Positions 35,901-48,200 of a DNA stretch of 64,000 nt are shown piece by piece. The stretch's first letter is position 1. Each line of letters starts with the position of its first letter. The translations under genes were made by a program, and so were the position numbers. The DNA is from Mycteria americana (Eukaryota > Chordata > Aves > Ciconiiformes > Ciconiidae), in the NCBI RefSeq assembly GCF_035582795.1, contig NC_134390.1, positions 1,689,560 to 1,753,559 of the forward strand. The letters are read 5' to 3'. The notes under the pieces are model-generated. The model had not been told where the DNA came from and did not search any database. It worked only from the letters and a program-made list of their open reading frames with translations.

Positions 35901-38900
35901 TTTGGGTTGCTGAAGCCTGGGATTGAGGATATCCTAGCTTTAAGCCTTGGTAAAACCATCGGGGGTGGGGGTGTCTAGAAGTTGCCAATCCTCCAGGAAG
36001 TGGAAGAAAGATGATATCTAGCTGCAAAATAAACGAGTGGCGACAACATTTCTTACTGAAGTGCTGAACTGATTGGTTTGATACCTGTTTTCTGCCTAGG
36101 CCATAACTGAGACTGTTGTAAGTGCTGAAGTGCATACCTTCCTCATTTTGGATTTCTCAAACATGCCACCTAACACTTCCAAAAACACTTGAAAGACCTT
36201 ATCTGGAAGTGGCATGCCACAAAAGAACATTCTGGACTTTCAGCTACACTTCTGGGTTTCAGTATCTCCAGTTTGGTGTCTACTTCTGGTCAAGGACCGG
36301 AAACCCAAAATCAAGCTCTGCAAAGCCAGGCTTTATGTTGTATTCTGTCAGAGTAAGTTCGAGATGATAAAGCTACAGGGAGACGTTGCCTGTCATATGT
36401 GCCTAAAGATCAAGCAGGGGAGTAGGCAAGACAGGCAAAGTCAGGAAGGTCATTTATAGGGGTGAGACCTGAAAAACAGATAATATAATTTATTTCCTTA
36501 TTGTTGCTATAATGTTGTTACAGTATTTACTGTTAAGTAAAGAGAGAGGCTGTCTGTGTTTGGGGCTAATTTCCAGGATACTCTGTTAACATAAACTGCT
36601 AGAAAATCGATGTTTTGGTTTTGTTTTTTTTTTTAAGCATACAAACATTTTTTTAAAAATGCATACGAACTGCTTTCAAATTTGAATCTTTTGCTTGATA
36701 CAGTCAAGTGTTTGGAGGCTTTGTTGGGGAGATGCTGTGCACTACGTGATCATTTTCCTTAATTTCTCCACTGTAGTAATTATGGTTTTGTTAGACAGTA
36801 AATGATTCAGTGTTCTCATTCCATGGGGGGAAGGGGAGCAAGGATGTTGAAAGAGGAGTATTGTTTGAGCGTAGCAGGATTAGCTGGTGTTACCACCTTG
36901 CACTGATTGAGCACCACTGTTTCGAATAGATCATCAACTCTAATTGCTAAAAAGCAGCCTGGCGTCACAGGGTGGTGAGACTCCTGAAGTTTCAGGCTCC
37001 TCTATTGCATGATTTGAATATAGGTGTAACATCTAGGCTGATCAGTTGTAGTTCACTGGACTTCTGTCTGCTCCGTGTAAGCCCATACCCCTCTGTTTGC
37101 TGTCATTGCTGAGTTTGTCTTTTCTCTTGCACTCTCAGTGGTCAGAACATCCAGGTTGGATTTGCATGATGAGGATCAATTCTAATTTCCTCTCAAGAAA
37201 TTAGGAAAATCATATGAAAAAGGAATCTCAGAATCCATTTTTTGCATTTTTCTAGAGAATTCTGTTTCTCAAATGTACACGTGTTTAATCACAAACAAGC
37301 AGGGCCTCTTGGATTTCATCATGGAGTTGTCTGCAGTCAGGATTATTGTCCAGGCATTCCAAGTGAGGAAAAATTGTTGCTCCTTGATTGAACTTGTCTT
37401 ATTTCTGCAAACCATAAATCTAGAGTTCTTTCCTACTCTGAATCCACAGAAGGGCATCTCTTGTGTATTTGCAAGACCTGCTGTGACTTGAAAAGTAGGA
37501 TTTCTTTAAATTCTTCTTTTAAAACTGTCGGAAGAGGGAAAAGATTAAATGGGGGGAGGAGGGGGTTGAAAGAGGGGAGCAGTATTGTGATAGATAGCGA
37601 GATGAGGAATTACTGAAGCAATGCAATACCAGGGCCGGCCTTCTGCCAGAGAACCTGTTCTGTGAAGCTGGCTGGGGCTGGTCCATCAAATGCTCTGCAA
37701 ATGAGCAGGAAAACTGAGTTGGTGGCTCTGCAGGAGAAAATTTCTCATGTGTTGGAATGAGGTAACCTTTGTGAGTAGTGCAGGTGGTAGCAGAGCTTTG
37801 CATTGCTTGGGATGGAAAAACTATGAGTTTGGGTAGCATAGTGAGGAAAATAGTAGTGTGTGGAGCTGATGAACTGGATTGTGGTGGTGGTGGGCTGTAT
37901 TCACACTTCAGCCTGCTCTGATGTACTGGTTATCTGTGGAAGGTGGAGACATCGCTGCACCTGAGCTGATGGCTGCCGTCACTGCAGCAGAGGTGTCGAG
38001 GAAGGAGAGCCTTCTCCACCGCATCAGTGATCAGCAGCTTAGCTCACTCTCATGAGTCCTTTTAAAATAGAAAATCCCTAAAGATTCCTGACATCACATT
38101 TTGAGACACTAGGAAAGATCATGACGTACAAGAATCTTAGTCGTTTATGGCGAAAGGGTCTTGGCCGAAAAGCAACTGAAGCTTTGCTTTCTTTTGACAA
38201 GAATCCTGTTTCCTTAGCAGGGCCTCCTCAGCATGTGGAGGCACAACCATGACTAGCTTAGGATATAGATAAATACAGACTACAACTGAACAGAAACAGT
38301 TGTAGCTGGGAGAGGGCCAAAAGAATGTCTCAGCAGTAAGTGTTTTTGTTTGTAATTTCTTTCCTAGGTAGGAACAAACACTAGCACCATTTTAAAGCTA
38401 AATTGTCAGCTCTCATTTGCTTTGCTAATGCTTTCTTTGTAGTGCTGTCTCTTGCATCTGTGCAGAGAGGGGTTGTGGTTCTTGGGTTGTTTTTTCAGCT
38501 AGCTGGAAGAATTTAGCACACCAAATGTCACAAAGTGTTGAATTTATGGAAGCGGGGTTGATGATTTACCAGGTTTATGTAGTAGGAGTGAATGGTTCTT
38601 GAGATTGCAGTCCTATTGTCTTGGTTCTCTTCCTGTTGCTGTAATTTGATATTCAGTGAGGAAGTCCGCATTTATGTTCGGATCTAGCCATTTCCATTTC
38701 CTGTAGATCAGCAGAAAAGGAATAGGGTGAAAGAAAATTTCTCTCTTAGTGAATCTTTGGTTTCTGTCTCAGTGGATTGATACCAAATTTGGATTATGTA
38801 TGACCAGAGAGAAGAGGCTTTGTACAATAAATTTGTTCCACTCGTGCAGCGTATTAAAGGCACACTTGCTTCCAAGACTTGAGATGTCAATTTGGGCATA

Positions 38901-39226
38901 ACTATTGTGGTTGTAGTAATCGGATCATAATTGTATTGAGATGACTTTACACCTGTCACCTGTGCCTACACGCAAGCTTTTTTTCTGAGAGCCTTAGCCC
39001 CTGTGTCTTGCTGGAGCTTTATTTCAGGTAATTGTATTCTGTTTCTAACCTGCATGGATGGCTATCCTTAAATAAAAACTCTAATTAATCTGTTTCTTCT
39101 AACCTTTTCAGTCCCTACTACCTAGTTCCACTTCAGTAGGGCTAGTCTAAAAATTTAAGCATTACGTTTTCTAATCCTGTACGCAGGTGCTTGAGACTGT
39201 CAACCTGTTTGTCAAAATAATGGTTG

Positions 39227-39257
<31 letters not shown>

Positions 39258-42200
39258 AACTCTACTTGGAAATCCAGCAGTGGGAAGACACAGTGCTGCA
39301 GGGAAGTCCCAGGACTTTATCACTTTTTTTTCCTGTTGCTTGAATTTTGCTAGTTGGAACTTTCCTGCTCTTGCCGAATAGCGTTAGGCTTTTTTTTTTT
39401 AATTAGCCTATGCTCAGACAATCCTTTTTTCAAGCAATAATGTAAATTATCTGCATCACGTGGTAGTGAAGGTTGCAAATAGTGTTTTGGCCTCAGTTAC
39501 CTTCTTGTTTTTCAGTAGTGCCTCACCTCAACTTCAAATTGCCAAATGCAAATCTGTGAACCATAAGCCTTGCATTCATGTGAGGATAGGTTCATCTTAT
39601 TGGTAAGGTATTAGTGTGGAGCAAGTGATTAGAGAGAATTCTTACCTTCCTAGTACATAAAGCAGAATGTGATACTTAAATTGAGAGTGCTGGTATTTGT
39701 TCGTAATGTACTGGTATTCCTTAGTCATTCCAACAATTTTCTGTGGCAAATGTTTCATTATATATAGTGTGTAACCACCAATGTCAAGAGTCCAATTAAA
39801 TCTTGTGGAGAAATTAATCACAAAATAACAAGCTACAAACAAATCTGTGGGTTGGCTTATAAGGCAAAATCCCTCCCCCTTTCTGTGCAGGTTTGTTTTT
39901 CCTGAAGTAGCAGTCACCCTGCTCTATTTGCTACCCAAATGAACAATGTGGGGAATTAAAACTGCCTCTCAAAATGGAGAGGCGAATGTCAGAAAAGCCG
40001 ATGGATTTTGTAGCTCGTGCAGTCAATCAAGATGTTATCCTTTTGGTGTATAGTCTTTGTATAGCTCTTTTTTGAAGGTGTACTTTTCTTACACTGGCAG
40101 CATACCTTTCTTGTGAGCTGGATTAATTTAACTGAGCTATGTATTGCAATCAAGCATTAAAATTAATGCTTTGGTTGGCATTTCAGTGCTTCATGGACAT
40201 TCTAATTTTCAGCTGCTGGATTTGTTTGGACTTGTTGGGGCCTGACTCAAACATAGTGTTAGAGGAGTAAGATAAAATTTTGTGTGCAAATGCACACCCT
40301 CCGTTAAGCAGTGTAAGTACCCATTTCAGCTTCAAAACTCTTAGTCTAGGCGTTCCAAGTGACACTGACATTCGATTGTCCAGCACAAAGGAGTGAAGTC
40401 CATTCCCTTTCCAAGCATTTCAGTACTGCAGAGTCACCTTTATAACCAAAATGGCCTGCTAGCTGGAATGTTTTAGCAGAGACGCTGGTTGTGTTGGGAG
40501 GCTTAGAGCCTAAACCCTTTAATCACCTTCTCTGATGTGGCCCTCCAGATCAGACTGGAAGTGTCTGGCAGAAGGATGCTGTCAGGCAGCAAATACAGTG
40601 GCCTGTGCTGCTCAGTGTCTAATACTCTCTTGCCTTGCAATAATCAGGTTCACGGCAAAGAAAACGTGCCGTTTGCGATCACTAATTTCTTGTTGTAATA
40701 CAAATGTGGGCTTAATTTTAGCTTGAGAAGTAATACCAAATAATTCTGTTTTCTTATTGCTATGTGTTTGATCGCTTCCAATCTTTCGGCCCCAAGAGAT
40801 AAGAGGTTACAAGTGCAGGTCAGGCTACAGAAAGGCTTGAAATGCTGCAGGGCTTTTTGTTTTAATCCCTTCAAGGTTTCAGTCTTTCTTGTGGTTCTGA
40901 TGTAATGCGAGAAATTAAAACAAAAGACAGCAGCCAGATGCTACATCTCCAGGATCAGACAGATTAGGGTTTTTTTAAAAAAACGGAAAAGTTTACTAAT
41001 ACTTATTCTCTTCTGGAGTTTTTGTTTCTGTGGAGCTCAAGCATCTGTCTTCTGTATGTTTCTAGCAGTAAGCAAACAGTAGAAATACAGCTACTACCAG
41101 GTTAAAAAACCCACAACCCATGAGCTTGCTTTCACTGAATGTCAAATAGACATGATTAAAAGTCTGATTTTCTGGATCATAGTGTGTGCTTGCTGGGCAG
41201 TAGTCTAGAAGTTGACTCTGTTCGGCCTTACCTCAGTTTTCAGAGGTGCCCTAACCAGCTCCTGCAGTGGGCTCATTTTATTTGCTAAAAGCTGTTCTCA
41301 ATTTGATTAGTTTAAGACGAGGCTCTGAATTTGCACTTTCCCTTTGCCCTGTTGTTTGGGAATTATTCCCTTTTGTTAGCCTAAGTTGGCTTTGTGGTTA
41401 CAGAATATTTTCATGCACTCTGAGTTTCCCTTTTTAGGTTTTCATTGCTTTGATATTCCATTTAGATAGCTGTTCTGATTCAAATTATTGCATTTAAATA
41501 GTGTATAGTGTATATGTCTGATCCCAAGGGAAACTACAGAAGTTCTGTAGTATGGAGGCTTTGAAATCATAATGTACTCGCATACATTTGGTTTCAGGTT
41601 TTCTTCAGCGTGTGCATTGCTGTGTTCAGGTGAAACCTTCATGTCACTGAAAAGAAAAAGCAGACCTCAAACTGAAAAACGAGGACATGGTTAAATGAGT
41701 TTTCTTTCCTTGGTTTTAGGGGACATCACACAAAAGGGGTATGAGAAGAAGAGAGCAAAGCTTCTGGCTCCCTATGTTCCACAAACCCAAGGTAGGTACT
41801 TGTTTCAGCTGCCATAAGACTTTTGCATAGCCTTGACATTAAGGGGATCTGTGGAATGGCTGTGGAGTGGAGCACTGGATTTCATTTGCCAACTCTGAAC
41901 TGTTCTGTTTCATATGTGTTTCCTTAGCTATCTAATAATGACACTGTGGAGGCTACAGGATGCCATGAAGTCATGGGCAGTATTTTCCCTCTCATTTGCT
42001 TGTTCGTGTTGAACTCCAGGAATTCCTGGTAGTTCCCGAGCTGTTTGGTGGGTCTCTAGAGTGCTGTGTACTTCAGCACTTTGTAGACCCTGTCTTTTAT
42101 CTCCCACATACATAAATCACGTCCTACTCCCTTGTCAGCTGAGAACTCAGGGGCTTTGAATCAGTCATGAAGTGTGAGGTCCTCAAGAATCATTCCTGAA

Positions 42201-45200
42201 GCCTTCTTAAAAATGGTTTAACTGCAGAGTTGGTCTGTACTGTGTCCTTCTTTCAGCCATCTTAATTCCTTGTTGGCGAAACATTAGAGTTTTCATAATT
42301 TGTTGGTTTATTTTACCAGAGTAGCTGAATTCACGTACTTCGTTTACATCTGTTTCTTTTGGTTCAAAGATCCTTAGCAGCAGAGCTGATTGTATGTAGG
42401 ATAATTATATATAATTGTAAACTGAAGGACATGGCTGAAAGTATGCCTAATAATTATTATGGGGATGCTTACCCAAAATAATTGCACCACTGATATGCTG
42501 AGATGCTTAACCATTAGAAACTAATGTGTCTGGCTCTTAGCAGTTTGGGGAGTGAATGGGTATGACAGGCAGTCATGACTGGACTTACTGTAATTTACTG
42601 AGACTGAACTACTGCCAAAAAAAATCTAAAAAAGAGCGAAGGCTAAAAGCACACATATTGACCATCAGCACTGCATCCGTTGGGGAAAGATCGTGTAGGT
42701 TTTTTCTGCTGAAATTACAGCAGTTCACTTCAGGCCATCGCTTGAGGAACATAAAAGGACTCTGCTACTGTCACGTGGTGGCTTATAGACGCTGCACTCC
42801 AAAACACTTGATGGTTGCATTCCTGCTCTCCTCCATCCCACTTGTTTCTCAACTTTGTTTTGCTTGCATATTCAACTAAAGCTGGTGCCCATTCTCCTGT
42901 CCAAGACTTATTGCCATAGTGGGTGCTTTATACACAAAAGAATAGCGTATTCTCTCAGAGCTAACATACTGAAGGTAGCAAGGCAAGTGAAAATTGGGCT
43001 TTAGCCTTCAAATTTGAGATTTTGTTACAAACAACTTTCTGAGTACTGAGGACTGCCTCCCTGAACCAGGATGTGATAGGAATCTCTGAGGACTCGGTTG
43101 CTACCTTTGTATCAAATCTGTTTCTGTTATTTAAAGAAACCAAAAAGTAATACACATGACTAATCCCTCTGTATGATCTTTGTAAGTAGGTATTCGTTAA
43201 GCAGGTTTTACAGTCTCTCAGTGCAACATGTACACCAGTGGGGATCTTGAGCTTTAGAAGGAAATGTGGGCTCCTTTCGTACGTTCAAGTGCCTTCTTGG
43301 CAGACTTGCTTTTGTCCTGGAGTCCGGTGGAGGCTGAAGCTCTACAAGTTGCTTTTCATCTGACGACATGATCTTGTGCCCTTCATGCCTGTCACTTTGC
43401 ATGCATGTTTGGTTTGTTTCAGAAAACGTTGTTTAATTAGGAGGAAAAAAAAAAGTGTTTGGTGAGACTGTCTGTGGCCCTGCTATTTTAATTGTCATGC
43501 TTTTCAAGGCTGCAGAATGAGCTGAAGTTCAGGAAGAGACAGAGGCTGGTAGGAGGTCACCAATTAAGATAGCATTTTGGCTGCCGTTCTGGCTCAGCCC
43601 TCCAGCTTTTTATATATCTTATATCCAGCTGCCCCTATATCTGGGAATCTCCTGTTGTAAAAATCCTGTTGCAGTCATGCATGAGGGATTCAGAATCAGG
43701 TCACCTTGTTAATGAGAAGAAAATTAATTTAGTCCACAACAACAACAAAAAAATGTTTACTCCTGGCATTTAGTGCATTACATTTCTCAAAGCACCTTCC
43801 TGATGTTAGCTAACGTATTGTCTCCATTTCATAGATGTGAAATGAGATGAAGGTAGGTATGATGACATGTCAGGGCGTGTCAGCATTATAATTTGGGAGA
43901 TTCTTATTGCTAAATTTGTGCTCCATTCCCGTTGCCTCTGGGAGCTTGCCTCATTATTTTAGAGTTAAGGCAACAATGTTAATTACCTAAAGATACATGT
44001 TTTCCTGGTGCAGCATCCATTTTTGTAAATGAAACTTACTGAGGTGATGGAGCTGTGATACCAGAGTTGTTGCTCCTCTGTTATGTGCTGGCTGCTGCAC
44101 AAAAGGCTTTGAAGAAAGTATTTGGAGCAGCTTCCCAGGTTGTGCATGTTAAGTAATGCTGCTGATTTCACTGTTGCCCGAACCAAAACAGGGAGGACAG
44201 GCATGCTTATTTCGTGTTACACTACTGACTAACCACCTGCAAAAATACAGAAAGGCCGCCCTGCTGTCATCTCGTCCTTGGTGTCTTTCTGAATGCGTAT
44301 AACTGTAGCTAAACCATAAGTTCCCTTTCGAAACAGACTGGGGGCTCAGTGCTTTGAGATGTTGCTTTTATTGGAGTCACGCTGACATTTTCAAGTCACC
44401 CTCAGAGTCATTTGTGAGGACTGAATATTTTTATGCCCATGTTAAAAGATGCAATACAATGCTATTTTTTGCTATTTTGAAAAACACTTTTTGGATGGAC
44501 AGATGAACTGCTCTGCTGCTAAGAGATGGTGTAGTAACTTACCACCTCTTGAAACTAGTTTTTGCTGCGGACTACAGGCAAACTTCTGCCTAGGGAAAGA
44601 GCTCCTGTCCATATTAGTTGCCGCAAATCTGGAAAAGCATTCACAACTCTTTAGCTCAAACAATGCAGACACAAGAATGCCTTCTGCCAAAATTAGCAGC
44701 CCTTGCACATAAGACCGTTGGCAGAGTACGTTTTCTTGCTATTTAAGATAATGCATTCGGTTCCTCTTCTAATGTGTAAAGGAAATTATATTCATTAAGC
44801 ACTGATTCACTGTCAGAACCCTTTTATGTAACTGCTAGGGTGCTCTTGCTCCTGCTTTCTATTCTCATGATGATGAAAAAAAGAAAAAATTAAAAATTTT
44901 AAACAAGCAAAGAGAACGTTGGAGTACTTACTGTTTTTATTGAAAAGGTAAGATGAATGCGATATGGTGGTTTTTGTATTGCAGTACCTCAGGGAAAGGT
45001 GTTGGAAGACAGGAGTAATATGCTTGTAAACCTGTTGAGATTTGATAACATTTGAAGCTAACTTAATTGATCTGTGAGTTTTAGCTGTTAATGTATGTTG
45101 TGTTGTTTTTTCTGCTTCATGTTATTCATGGATAGCGCAAGGTGGGAACATTATAGATTCTGTTACTTTAGTGTTTCATTTCTTTGAAATCATGGTGCTT

Positions 45201-48200
45201 TGGAAAAGAAGCATTTCTTCTTTGCTTCCTGAGTGGGCTGTCATATATTTCCTGTCTCAGAAGAGTTCTTCCTGCCACCCTGTGTGGTGTGGGCTGCCAA
45301 TAAGCCAGCAGAACTCTACTATAAAGTTTTGCCTTTTTTTTTTTTTTTTTTTTTTTCCTCCTTTGCCCCCTCCCCCATCTTTCAGCATCATGTTATTTCA
45401 AATGGGAGCTAATGTGGAATAGTAACCAGTGATAAAACAGCTTTGGCTAAACCTGTAAATCATGCACACGCGCTCCAGCTTAGTGTTGTTTAGAGAGTTT
45501 CACCCATTTACAAGATCTGACTTGCAGCTACCACAAATGAGGAATTATTTGCTTCCTTATTCAGTCTGAGGGGTATCACAATTTCAAATAAAGCTTATCA
45601 CTTGACTCTAGGAAATACATTTCTCCAGCTTTGAAATAATATCTAGGACTAAATCAATGGAGCACCTGAATTCTTCCTTCATGTCTTGTACAAGGCAGAA
45701 TTGAAATCCATCTGCAAAAGTCTCTGAATCTCCTAAATCTGGTGAGTTCTCAGCCTTCTCTGTGCTGGAAGACAGCAGCAATCACACTAAGCTTATGCAG
45801 CCATGCCTGCTACTGAGCGAGGCTGTCCCCTGTGTTCTGGAAGAGCTGTTCAGGCTGACTTGTAAACCCTAGATAGCTGAGTTTATTTACATCATTTTTA
45901 CAGGCATGTAGCTTGAAAAAATCATCTTGTTATGAGGAATAGCCAGTCCAACACTAGCACTTCTGTTCAATTCTGCATGCAAAACAGCAGAATAACAGGT
46001 TTGCCTGCTGCTTTTCTTGTCAGATGAATCTAGCACTTACTGTCCTTGTTGTAAATGTAGGATAATGTAAGGATAATGTAAACATTTAAGTGTTGATCAT
46101 ACATGATGCTTATAATGATTCTTTAAAAATCTTTATGAAGAAATCTCTGAATCTCTAAATCATTGACCCTCTTCCTTCAACAAAACACAGGGATCACAGA
46201 GCAGTCAATTCTGTTTAAAAACTAAGGACAATTAAAAAATCTACAGCATCCTTCAAAAGCGTATCTGAAATAATTTCTTTTTCATGTCTCTGTAGATTCA
46301 GATCCTGCCAGCAGAAACTGCAGCTATAGCAAGATTATTCTAAAGGGAATGCTAAAGAAGTCACCTATCACCTGCCAGGCTTAGTTCACTTATGCTGCTT
46401 TGTTGTATAACCATTTGTGATTTACTGTAGCTGTACACTTTTTCCCTCATCTGTGCTTGAATGCTTTGTTAGGCTGCTGTAACATGTTATTATGTCATAG
46501 CAAAATATTTAAACAAAGAGCTTCCTCGTGGTGTGTCATGTCACTTACAGACACATTTGATCCCTTTGTAAATGGAATGTCATGTTTGCCTTGTGATGCC
46601 CTGCAGAGCAGATGAGATGCTGTTGCAAGACTTATAAGAGAGAACTGAATATGAATTTAATAATTCATTTAAAATAGTGTTAAATCTGCTGCTGACATCT
46701 AGTGGGTACTTGAATTTGTAAATACTGGAATGATCAGAAAGCATTAAGCTTTTCTTTGCAGTCTGCGAAGTTGTCTTGTCTTTGGATCGAAATAAAACTC
46801 TCTCGTGTTTGATGAAGGCAAATGTATGCTACAAAGATGTTAAACTAGTTACCAATGAATTGCATTCCAGAATGACGGGAAGGGGGCACAAACGCTGATT
46901 CTTTTGAGTGTGGGTAAACTGAGATTTTGAGTTGAAAATCTTGCTCTGAAGTCCAGGTCTTCCAATTACCAGATCCTGCACCTAGACCACAGAAGTCTCT
47001 TATCCTTTTCCATTCTACTTTTTGTGCTGCTGGCGCCTTTGTACAGGTGATGGTTATGTTTTGATAAGTGAATACAGAACTCTGTGTTATATGTTATGAT
47101 ATCCAAAAAATACCAGTGAAAATGGGGAATAGTTGTTTGTCTCCCTAATATAGTTTGAGAATTTCTGGCTAGCAGGACGTGTTCTTTTTAACTAGAAACA
47201 AAGGTTCTAATTTTTTGACATGATAGTTTAAAGAATCATTAATACATAAGCTCAGTAGCTTGCCTCTGTTGGATGTTGATATCGCAAACGGAACTACTAA
47301 AAATTTGAGTAAGAGGTGAAAAGTTTTGAAAAGGTTCCCAGGCCAAATAGTAATGCTAGGGGTTAAGAGAGAACTTCTTCCAGGAGTGTGTTGCCCCCGT
47401 ATTCTTGATTTTTTTCCAAAGCATATAATGCTGGGCTAAGTGGATAGTTAGTTTGCTGTAACATTCAATATTCTGCTCTTTTGGACGTTGGAAGGTATAG
47501 GAGATGGTTGAAGACTTCTCTAACTAGTTAGGTGTGATTTGCTGGTATTGTAAGTTCTCTGAGCTTGAGGCACTTGCCTTAAGTTGTTTACCTAAAACCA
47601 CACACTAAGAAAGTGGTATAACTGGAATTAGACTCCAGGATTTGTGGTTTCCTCTTCATTTCTCTAATCCTTTGGTAGTTTGTGAGAATTCATAAGCGGT
47701 GCATATTTAGATGACACAATTGCTCTTCTTTTTGCGTGACTTCAGGTGACAACCGGAAGGTAATTACAGCTATATGACCTTTAGTTTTTAAAAAGTTCCC
47801 ACTGATGCACCATTCATTTTAGAATTGAAACTCTAGTAGCAACGATTCCTAGTGTTCCTTGCTGAATTATGTAAAATGATAATTTCTTATCAGATTATCT
47901 ATTTAGCTCCCTGTATTCACGGGAAAAACAAACTTTCCAGGATGATAAAGCCACTCACTTCTTGACATGCTGAAAGGAGCCAGAACCTGGACAACTGGAG
48001 GTCTCCTTTGGTTTTGTAATTAATGTGAACAGCAAAGGCTCTTGCTGCTGGTATGTTATTGGTTTTCCTGTCAATAACGTGCACTAGTCGGTGGAACACC
48101 GAGTAACAAACCCAGCTTCTCAACATATTTTTCTAAGGGTTTGCTCTCCTTCACAACTCAAACTTAATTTGGGATAATGACTTACTGTCTCAGTCAAACC

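Larger units (their letters stand above)
11996..41719 (+). other. DIP2B: DIP2B intron 1 (29.7 kb)
   Basis: This intron runs from gtgagg to ggttttag. The first 550 nt are G-rich with a degenerate GTGAGGGGGC repeat. The rest is AT-rich and single-copy in appearance, with several MIR-like SINE fossils and homopolymer or microsatellite tracts (entered separately). Open frames up to 163 codons occur on both strands (for example 19454-19945 minus and 29531-29995 plus). None shows recognisable similarity or a start/splice context, so none is called. Two short splice-bounded candidates, 16102-16223 and 27457-27503, are discussed in the findings. Confidence 0.9.

Noticed and set aside
35875..36459. 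Overlapping open frames on both strands in DIP2B intron 1
   Set aside because: No similarity, no splice context, and typical of random unique DNA.
44449..44712. Open frames on both strands over the same 260 bases in DIP2B intron 2
   Set aside because: Neither translation is recognisable and no splice sites fit the phase-1 junctions of the flanking exons.
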